Part shown: one piece after another, positions 19,236 through 27,409 of the stretch
Numbering within the stretch: the first letter of the stretch is position 1
How the letters are laid out: the number at the start of each line of letters is the position of its first letter
Origin: Hypsibius dujardini
Lineage: Eukaryota > Tardigrada > Eutardigrada > Parachela > Hypsibiidae
Reading direction: 5' to 3'
Length of the DNA: 39,653 nt
Assembly (NCBI GenBank): GCA_001579985.1
Contig: LRSR01001132.1
Span: forward strand, 1-39,653
Translations under genes and position numbers: made by a program
The notes under the pieces: model-generated
What the model was told of the DNA's origin: nothing
The model's database searches: none
What the model saw: only the letters and a program-made list of their open reading frames with translations

Positions 19236-19553
19236 ATGTTCGATTTTCTTGGATCCAACGACGGGTTTTTGGCGAACAGCTCCCACCAGCTCGTCCCGTT
19301 ATGTAACTGGCCGAATTTCAGTCAGGCTTTTCCGTTAAAGAATGTGCCAAATAATTATGTAGAGGTGCTGGGATATCCAAGTCTACTGACGATTTCTACC
19401 GTGGTCAACTCTTTGCTGATCGCTAGAATCCTTTCCAGTCGAATCAGCACCGCCGTCGATGTGCAATTATTTTGCATAGCAGTCGCCGATATTTTTGTGA
19501 TGTGAGTGTACCGCGATGACGTTGACTTGTAATTACACGCTTGTGACTCGACT

Positions 19554-19640
<87 letters not shown>

Positions 19641-20208
19641 TGCCTGCCTGCCATGACTCGACTGCTTGAGTTGATTCCTTATCGTCTCATTCGTCCGTTC
19701 CAGATGGCTTGCTCTGTATGATTACTTACCGGAAATCAATACAAAATACCTGGATGATCCTCCACATGCCCTGAACCACAGGAGGTTCCGGGGAATAGGA
19801 AGATGGTGGCAGGACACCACTGCCAATTTCGCAGATTGGTAAGCCATATCACTGTGCATTTGTGCGTTAGGGCCGCATTATCCGGGCTGTTTGTCAGTTA
19901 TTCTTCCAATTTAAGGGCGCGGTCAGAGGGAGTAAATGATAAAACGTGCTTTTGTATTTTTTAGGACTGTAATTGCGTTTTCGCTGAACAGGGTTCTGGC
20001 CTTCGTGAAACCGAAATGGCTGCATTTTCAGCTGTCCGTTCGCCAGGGCGTTTGTCTGGAAGTTTGCATACTGACATTATGCGCCATATTTTCTTTGGAG
20101 CGACTTGTGTTCTGGAATCATCTGTTGTTAGTGTACGACGATGGACAGGGAACGCTGCTTGCACTTCGACAATGGGAAATGGTTCAGGATTTAGCCGAGG
20201 CGAGTTAT

Positions 20209-20290
<82 letters not shown>

Positions 20291-20869
20291 GGCAAACAGA
20301 CAGACAGACAGGAGGCAGACAGGAGGCAGGCAGGCAGACAGATAGGCAGGCAGACAGACAGACAGACAGACAAACAAACTCGTGCTCTCTAAATAGCATC
20401 AAAATTTCATCTGTTCCTTCGGGTTTTATAGGTCGTAATGTTCACCGCTAAATGGATGTTCCTCGTTATTTCCAATATTGTCCTGGCATGTTATTTTGTC
20501 AGCCGCCCTAGAATTTCAAATTTCGAAAAGCTGCATAGGGATTTGCGGGTCCTCGCCTCAGTGGCCGTTCTGTCTTCAGTTCTCTACAGCATCTCACAAT
20601 TCCCGAATTTCGTTTACAAAGTCTTGGTGATGATTAGCCGACCGCCATACTGCGTCTACAACCTTCACGAACGCGTTAGGAGCAACGCTCGTCCTTTTGT
20701 TCATATGGCGCTTCTCACCAACTATTCCATCAATTTCGCCGTTTTCTGTTTGGTATGGGCGCACAATCGGCATCAGCTGCAGTCCCTGTTCGGGTCTTCA
20801 TCCGCTGAACTGGCGCGGTCCACACCGGTTTCGCAAAAGTCTGCTTGCGCTGGTGCTGATCAAGCCTAG
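19236..20869 (+). CDS. Rhodopsin-class GPCR, tandem copy A (4 exons)
   Basis: Exons 19236-19501, 19704-19838, 19965-20199 and 20432-20869 (phases 2,2,0) give 357 residues. TM1 is near YPSLLTISTVVNSLLIARIL, TM2 near LFCIAVADIFVIWLALY, TM3 ends FSLNRVLAFVKP, TM5 follows KWMFLVISNIVLA, TM6 is LSSVLYSISQFPNFVYK, and TM7 is LLTNYSINFAVFCLVW. The layout is that of invertebrate peptide (FMRFamide-type) receptors, with NYSxNF in place of a textbook NPxxY. In this copy the E/DRY position reads NRV (Asn142-Arg143). No cysteine sits at the usual top of TM3. The third donor is GAG|GCGAGT, a GC-AG intron, supported by GAG/GAA|GT at the same place in copies B and C. Intron 1 holds CCTG repeats and intron 3 CAGA repeats. 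The ligand is unknown. A poly(A) signal is at 21133. Confidence 0.85.
19554..19650. repeat. CCTG microsatellite
   Basis: About 24 CCTG units with two CTGT interruptions, inside intron 1 of GPCR copy A. Confidence 0.95.
20208..20378. repeat. CAGA microsatellite
   Basis: CAGA and CAAA tetranucleotides with GGCAGG interruptions, starting 9 bases after the GC donor of GPCR copy A intron 3. Confidence 0.95.
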
Positions 20870-21132
20870 ACCACGTTATATTTCTTTTGATTTTGTTTGC
20901 TTTTTCCACGAGCCATGCCCGATTTATTTGCATACCAGTATTATTTTCCTAAGAAAGAAGTATTCCTAAATAATCGAACTGCGGGGCAATCGAGATGCGA
21001 GATTGACCCCTGCTTCTGGTTTCCGACATGAGACATTAATTTGTTTTAATTCTGTTGTAATTCTGTTGTGTGCACATGAACGATACGTATTTATTTTCAT
21101 ATCAGAAATTAATTTTCGAAAACAAATTATTA

Positions 21133-21138
21133 AATAAA
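21133..21138 (+). promoter_or_regulatory. Candidate poly(A) signal, GPCR copy A
   Basis: AATAAA, 264 bases after the stop. Confidence 0.45.
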
Positions 21139-21310
21139 AAAACAAACATGAAATTGAGACATCAGATCCATGACAGTGGACGATACGTAGGAGCAAATAC
21201 GTATATAGTACAGTGAGAGTCCTGACAAGGGAATTCCACCACTCTCGAAGGTGAAATCTTGCACATCTGTTAATTTTTTAGTGTGTGTCCACATTCTGTG
21301 ATGCTGATGC

Positions 21311-21663
21311 ATCGAGAAAAAAAAATAAAAACGTGTGGAAACAATTTTCTAAAAATACCACGTGGTACCACGTACCACGTGGTGGTGCATAGATGGCGCT
21401 GCCAATGTTACCCTATACCGCGTCAGTTGATTGCTACATTGCTACATTGATTGCTATATGTGCCAGTGTTACTACTAACTGTATAGTCTTTGTCAACGAC
21501 AAAAACGAACCAATAACGACTGTAGCCGAATAAATAAATCAAGCAACTGACACGGCATGCGGTAACATTAACAGCGCCATCTGTGTACCTCCACGTGGTA
21601 CATTTTTAATTTTAAATTGAAAATTGAAAATTGTTTCCACACGTTTTTATTTTTTTTCTCGAT
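21311..21663. mobile_element. MITE-like element, family d
   Basis: About 353 bp. Outer ends ATCGAGAAAAAAAAATAAAA and the inverse TTTTATTTTTTTTCTCGAT; both continue into ACGTGTGGAAACAATTTTC. Inner inverted pairs include ACCACGTGG, AGATGGCGCTG (right arm CAGCGCCATCT) and AATGTTACC. The strong palindrome suggests a foldback element without coding capacity. Confidence 0.85.
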
Positions 21664-21869
21664 GGAAATGGCATCTGAGCATTGTAGATTATCTGCATCC
21701 GGCAGTCAAAACCTTTTTTTCCTAAAACAGCTGTGACGATAAATGGTACATAACATATAACACACCAATCATAGATAGCCCTCGAGCACCCCGGCAATAG
21801 TTTCTCCAAATGGGTTAAAACGCATATTCACTCTTTCGTCTGAGCTTCCGAGTTAAACTTATAAAAATA

Positions 21870-22030
21870 TTACTACAAATATACTACGAAAAAAATACTG
21901 CCACAAAAATACTACGACAAAAATGCTACGACAAAAATACTACGACAAAAATTCTACGACAAAATATTACTACAAAATTACTATTAAAAAATACCTCTAC
22001 AAAAATACTTCTACAAAAATACTTCTACAA
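21870..22030. repeat. 14-bp AT-rich minisatellite
   Basis: Unit close to AAAAATACTACGAC, about eleven copies, some diverged to AAAAATACTTCTAC. Confidence 0.9.
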
Positions 22031-22611
22031 CTGACAGCCGAAGCATCTTTGTCGCCATTTTCACTCCGGATTAGCAACAACAGAATTCTCTCTTTGGTCT
22101 GCTAGACTCGTCTCTGAGTTTCAATATTCTTCATTACCGCTGGGCTGACAATCAACTCATCAATGCAGGACCATGTCCGATAGGTTGGCAGGAAACAGAA
22201 CGGCTAGTGCGGATGAGCGCTCATGCCACTGGCCGAGGAATGAATATTCCGTTTCGTCCGTGGAAACTAATCCCGCCGTTTATGTGGAAAGAATCTTCTG
22301 TGCATCTGCACGATTGGAAATATTTTAAGCGTCGCCGTATTGGCCACGCAAAAACGAAAGAGTTCCGTTAGGGTGTATCTAATTTGTCTCTCTGTGTCGG
22401 ACCTTTGTGTCTTGTGAGTAAATAAATCGAAATGCCATGACCACATGTTTTTCTGCATCTATCTACGAGAATTATTGTTATTTTATTACTGATGTCTTAC
22501 AATTTGATTTTATTGTAATCATTTTACATGTATTGGTGAAGACGCAATGTAGCTCTTCGTTAATGTATTACGCGTTACTTTGTTTCAGATGGCTTTCACT
22601 CTACACATATA

Positions 22612-22622
22612 CCCCCCCCCCC
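22612..22622. repeat. C11 homopolymer in GPCR B exon 2
   Basis: Eleven C in a row. One more C would restore the exon phase; as written the frame ends in TAG soon after. Confidence 0.9.
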
Positions 22623-23629
22623 GAGTGTGTGGTGACTGTTTAGACGAGGAGACCAATTACCGCAACACGCTCCGGTTTCGAGGAATCGGAATGTGGTGGC
22701 AGGAAACTTGCATTCGGTTCTCTGACTGGTAAGATAATATGATAATGATAATGACAAGAGCCTCCCGTTAAACTTCCCTTCTCCCTTCTTTCCTGTTTAT
22801 CTATCAAAAATCACGTTTCATCCTGCAGGACTTTGATCGTTTTCTCGCTTGAGAGGATGCTAGCCTTGGTCAAGCCCAAGTGGTGGCGCTTCGAATCAAC
22901 GATCCGTCAGGCGCTTTCCGCACTGTCCGCCGTTTTCACGCTGGAGAACCTGGTTCAAGGGTACTACGCGCAGGCACATGATAGCACCCTGAGCCAAATT
23001 TTGAGTCCGCCGTTGCTCCGTTGGAGTGCTATCCAGAATCAGGCCGAAGTGAGTTCCAACTGTTGGAGGACTTTAAAACACTTCTGGGTCTCTTTAGAAC
23101 TTATTCAAACAGGAGAACCCATTTCAGGGGGGGGTAAAGGTTTTATTCCTTGTGGTGTTGCACATGCCAAAGAGGAACACGGTCGTGGAAGACCACCAAA
23201 ACCAACAGGAAAAAAAAATTTGTGAAAACGATTTGTTGCCGAGAAAGAACTGATATCTCAAAAGGTGGCAGACATTGCTTTATATACTTCCAAAAATAAA
23301 GAGAGGTATGGAAAGTAAAGCTAGTGAGGGAGAGGCAGTCATGTGCCCAATCCGATCGCTGGGTTAATCAGTCGGAAAGGGTTACTGGGATAAAACCAAG
23401 CAGCCGAGTTGGGAGGAATTGTCGATTGGGCTAACCAGATGAGAGAGGGTGACTTGCCGCTGGGCAAACTTATCGTGTGGGCTATCTTGAGGGAGCTCGC
23501 CAAAGCCAGTCGACCAGAGAAAGTCCGCCGTGCTATAACCAGATTTGTGAAATAAATCAGTAAGAATTGGGTATATGGGGCCAAGCAGTGTCCATGGGGC
23601 CCTACGGGCTGCGAGTCTCATGGTTTCTT

Positions 23630-23935
23630 GGTACGATAGTACGAAGGGTTCAATGGTACGATGATCAGATAGTACGAAAGGTCCGGTGGTACGAAAGGTT
23701 CAGCGGTACGATGGCTTGATGGTTCGCAGGTTTAATGGCACGAATGGTTCATTGGTACGATGGTCCGATAGTACAAAGACTACGATGGTCCGATAGTACG
23801 AAGGTTCCGGTGGTGCGAGGGGTTCAGCGGTACGATGGTTCGATGGTACAGAGGCTACGATGGTTCGATGGTCCGATCGCATGAAGGGTTCGGTCGTACG
23901 AAGGGTTCGATAGGAGGTAGGACGCTTTTGGTAGC
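23630..23935. repeat. GGTACGATGGT-type minisatellite in GPCR B intron 3
   Basis: Irregular tandem copies of GGTACGATGGTTCGA-like units. The GGTACGA core is shared with the coding repeat in the next exon. Confidence 0.88.
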
Positions 23936-24837
23936 AGGCTGGGTTCAGTGTTACCAATGGTTAGTGAACGAAGCATTCGACGAACCAAAAGCTCGGTTAC
24001 GTACATCTGATCAATCGAGCCCCCCCCCTCAATTGATATTCATAGCTAATAAAACGGGAATCAGGGATTCACGGTATTCAATTTTCAGATTTATAGTTTA
24101 CGGTATTCAGAGGGCCAAGAAAAGGCTGTTGCTTACAAGGGCAGAAATAGAGGTTTTAAATACTAAATTTGCTTGTTTGACCTCTGGCTATGGTTGAAAT
24201 TATTTATCGATGCTTATCGATACACTGTAGTATGCTTAAAAAAGTAGGTTTTTTTCATGGATGCTTGTAAACGCATTCGTACCATTCGAACCATCGTACC
24301 ATTCGAACGATTGTACCCCCAGCGGGAAAATGAAGCCAAGACCTTATAGCATTTCAGACTCTTTAAGCTTGGCACTATCTATTGGATTAACGGTTTGGCT
24401 CTCCCGTAGGTTGCGATAATTTTTGCTAAATGGACTATTCTCGTTGTGATCAACGTCATCCTGATCCGGACTTTTCTACGCATCAGGAAGGACCCCATGA
24501 ATGACGTGAAGAAGGTTCGCAGAAAACGGACCATCATAACGGTTCTGCTGTTGTGCGTCGCAGTGTACGTCGTGACTTATATGCCGACTGTGGTGTATAA
24601 AATTCTGGAAATTGCCAGCCGACCGCCGTACTGTACCTTCAATTTCACTACTCGCGACAAAGAACGCGGACAGCCTTTCGTTTTTATGGCTGTGCTGACC
24701 AACTACTCCCTCAACTTCCTGCTGTACTACCTGGCCTGGCCGAAGTTTCGGAGTAAGCTGCGCACGCTCCTCGCGAAAGTATTCTGCTGCCATCAGCGCG
24801 GCACGCCGACAACGCCCCGCATCTTGGTCAGAAGTGC

Positions 24838-25256
24838 TTCCGGTGGTACGACCGGTGCTACGACCGGTGCTACGACCGGTGCTACGACCAGTGGTACGAC
24901 GAGTGGTACGACGAGTGGTACGACCGGTGGTACGACTAGTGGTACGACCAGTGGTACGACCAGTGGTACGACCAGTGGTACGACCAGTGGTACGATCGGT
25001 GGTACGACCAGTGGTACGACCAGTGGTACGATCGGTGGTACGACCAGTGGTACGACCGGTGGTACAATCAGTGGTATGACGAGTGGTACGACGAGTGGTA
25101 CGACGAGTGGTACGATCGGTGGTACGACCGTTGGTACGACCAGTGGTACGATCGGTGGTACGACCAGTGGTACGACCGGTGGTACAATCAGTGGTATGAC
25201 CGGTGGTACGATCAGTGGTACGACTGGTGGTACGATCGGTGGTACAACCAGTCATT
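24838..25256 (+). repeat. 12-bp coding minisatellite (Thr-Ser/Gly-Gly-Thr tail)
   Basis: About 35 copies of a 12-bp unit such as AGTGGTACGACC, in frame with the last exon of GPCR copy B. Encodes a 4-residue repeat (SGTT, GGTT, GATT). Higher-order blocks are visible, for example a duplicated stretch around 25000-25090 and 25130-25210. Confidence 0.95.
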
Positions 25257-25893
25257 TGTAATCACGTACCATTTCAGCGGCGGGAAAAATAGTGCTTTGC
25301 TCGATAGCTGCTCTGTCAGGTCCCGCGTTGCCAGGGGTTGTAATTTCCAGTCAAGATAGTGGACAGGAAATCGTGGTGACAAGCGGATGTGAAAATTGGG
25401 GTAATGACAAGCGTGACAGGACGTTACGGGCCTATAGGCAGGTGACCCGCGGACCAACCGTTTTGTAGATTATTTTGCATTGGCGCAACAACATGTCGTT
25501 CACTGCATATGCATTCACTGTTCACTGTTTACTGTAGTTGCAATTGTTCTGTATGGGGATTTTACTTCGCCTCCTTTTAGAATAATCAATCACAAGCAGT
25601 CATGTACAATTATTGCATATACTAGTACAGTAATTGTCTACTTTAGATATATATCTTTCTTGGATGCACGTAACGTACGCCATTCGTAGTGGACATTACC
25701 TTGCACTAACAAGTGAACAACAAGAAGTGAACAAGTGAACAAGTGAAGTGAACAAGTCAAGAAATGAAACGGTACCTATGTTGCTCCTGCTCGGACTGAG
25801 AAACTGTACTAATACGAATGCGAAAGACAAATTATGAACTGGTAGTACAAGTTTTTCATCGTTATATGTTACTAAAAATAGTAGTAGTAGTAA

Positions 25894-26204
25894 ACACGTG
25901 GCCAAAATTTTGCGTGGCAGACTTTAAGCCAAAAAGGAGTGATCCGAGTTCGAGCCGAATTAAGTCACTGCGCGCACGCGCTCTTGACCACATCTGACCA
26001 TGCAGCCTTTACTCAATTGATCGATTGATCGAATGTTTATTTTGGCAGAATTTAGAGCAGCTTGCTTAGTCTAATTTTTCGGCTTGGCCGGGCATCAAAT
26101 CAAAGATTCAGGAGAAAGCAGTGGCAAGTTCTAGTCAAGAGTGGCTCGAACTCAGACCACCCTGATGGCTCAAACTCTGCCACCCAAAATTGTGGCCATG
26201 TGTG
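25894..26204. mobile_element. MITE-like element, family a-related, longer
   Basis: About 311 bp with ends ACACGTGGCCAAAATTTTGC and the inverse matching ACACATGGCCACAATTTTGG, paired over roughly 37 bp with few mismatches. Flanked by TAGTAGTAG-type triplets on both sides, which may be the target duplication. Begins like family a (ACACGTGGC) but the interior differs. Confidence 0.75.
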
Positions 26205-26246
26205 TAGTAGTAGCAAAAATGTGTAGATAAACACGCAGTGACAGTA

Positions 26247-26752
26247 AGGGAATTCAAAGTTCGCTTATTTGCAGCGATTATTTCGCTAATTCAAACTCGC
26301 TAATCTCCCTGGTTTTGCACGCCCTTGCAATGGTGATACGATGACACGCCCCCTGGCTTACCTGAGGCTGTGTTTCCTTCGCTAATCTCAACTGGCATGG
26401 ACCACTCACAAGACAGATGCTTGCAATTAGCGAGCAGATTAGCGAGAAAAGCAGCTCCTTGGCTGCTCTTCTCGCTCATCTTCAAAACCAGGGAGATTAG
26501 CGAGAACAGCAGCTCCTTGGCTGCTCTTCTCGCTCATCTTCAAAACCAGGGAGATTAGCGAGTTTGAATTAGCGAAATAAGCGAACGTTGGATACCCTTA
26601 ATGCATAATCTGGGTGAAAAGGTGAGAACATGTTCGGTTGCTTTCGGAAGCAGCTCCTTGGCTGCTCTTCTCGCTCATCTTCAAAACCAGGGAGATTAGC
26701 GAGTTTGAATTAGCGAAAAAATCGCTGCAAATAAGCGAACTTTGAATACCCT
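26247..26752. mobile_element. MITE, family c, with TA target duplication
   Basis: A 506-bp element with roughly 70-bp inverted ends (AGGGAATTCAAAGTTCGC at the left, GCGAACTTTGAATACCCT at the right) and TA on both sides, as expected of Tc1/mariner-type insertion. Three internal direct copies of a unit around AGCAGCTCCTTGGCTGCTCT and CCAGGGAGATTAGCGAG. No ORF of note, so non-autonomous. Confidence 0.88.
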
Positions 26753-27409
26753 TAGTATATCCCCGGCTATCCTCTAAAGTTATTAAAGTTTCAACACGAT
26801 TATGTAGAAGTGTTGAATGACTCATGAGCCTTGACTCATGGTCTGCTTCCGGTTTGTTTGCGAACGAAAAAAATGATCAGAGCAAGTAAATAACAACAAA
26901 GTACAAAAATGCAGCGATCTCTATAGATTTCTCAGGTGTGCAAAAAAATCAAACACTGTAAAACTGTTGACTTAGCGTGGAAACAAGAAAATTTTCCTTA
27001 CCAGAGGGCACAGACAACAAGACAAAACAGAGGCAACAAGCACCTCGCCTGGAGCTAATGCTGAGCCGAAGTATTTCGAGAAAGCTCCGTTTTCGTCTTG
27101 TTGGCGTGCTTGTTGACATACTACGCACATGCACATACTACGCACATGCAGCGCATGAACAAAAAAACAAGACCGTCAGATCCGACTGTGGAAAAACTTG
27201 CGAGATCAGCGAGATGTTTTTGTTTCCCATTTCTTGAGGAGAAGCCTTGGGACATGGTTCCACTTAGGGTGCACTCCGCACACGACGTACACTGCCCGTG
27301 AACCGGCGCGCGATTGTGCACAGCAAGAACACCAATCGACGACGCCGACGGAGTTTTTCAGGAAATATCAACAAAACATCTGGCAAAACTTCCGTAAGTG
27401 GGAGACGAC

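Larger units (their letters stand above)
20870..22172. other. Gap between GPCR copies A and B
   Basis: Contains the copy A 3' flank (AATAAA at 21133-21138), MITE-like element d (21311-21663) and a 14-bp AT-rich minisatellite (21870-22030). No gene seen. Confidence 0.5.
22173..25261 (+). pseudogene. Rhodopsin-class GPCR, tandem copy B (damaged)
   Basis: Same four-part layout as copies A and C: 22173-22413, 22589-22728, 22829-23048 and 24410-25261, all with good splice sites in the same places. The start MSDRLAGNRTASADE is followed by CHWP like CNWP in the others; later landmarks are GNILSVAVLA (TM1), VYLICLSVSDLCV (TM2), TLIVFSLERMLALVKP (TM3), AKWTILVVINVILI (TM5), YMPTVVYKILEIASRPPYC (TM6) and LTNYSLNFLLYYLAW (TM7). 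Three defects: a frame change near 22290 in TM1 with loss of the Gly-Tyr-Pro stretch; exon 2 is one base short, probably in an 11-C run at 22612-22622; and about six residues are missing from TM4. The frame is otherwise open. The last exon adds a long Thr/Ser/Gly repeat tail. An error in the C run is possible, but the TM1 and TM4 losses favour a real pseudogene. Confidence 0.7.
25262..27409. other. Gap between GPCR copies B and C
   Basis: Contains MITE-like elements at 25894-26204 and 26247-26752. The stretches 25262-25890 and 26760-27409 hold no recognisable gene; the latter includes a GCACATGCACATACTACGCA-type short repeat at about 27117-27150. Confidence 0.45.

Noticed and set aside
24838-25256. 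Thr/Ser/Gly repeat tail as an ice-binding or stress-protection protein
   Set aside because: It is in frame with a GPCR TM7 and is a plain minisatellite; composition alone does not support that role.
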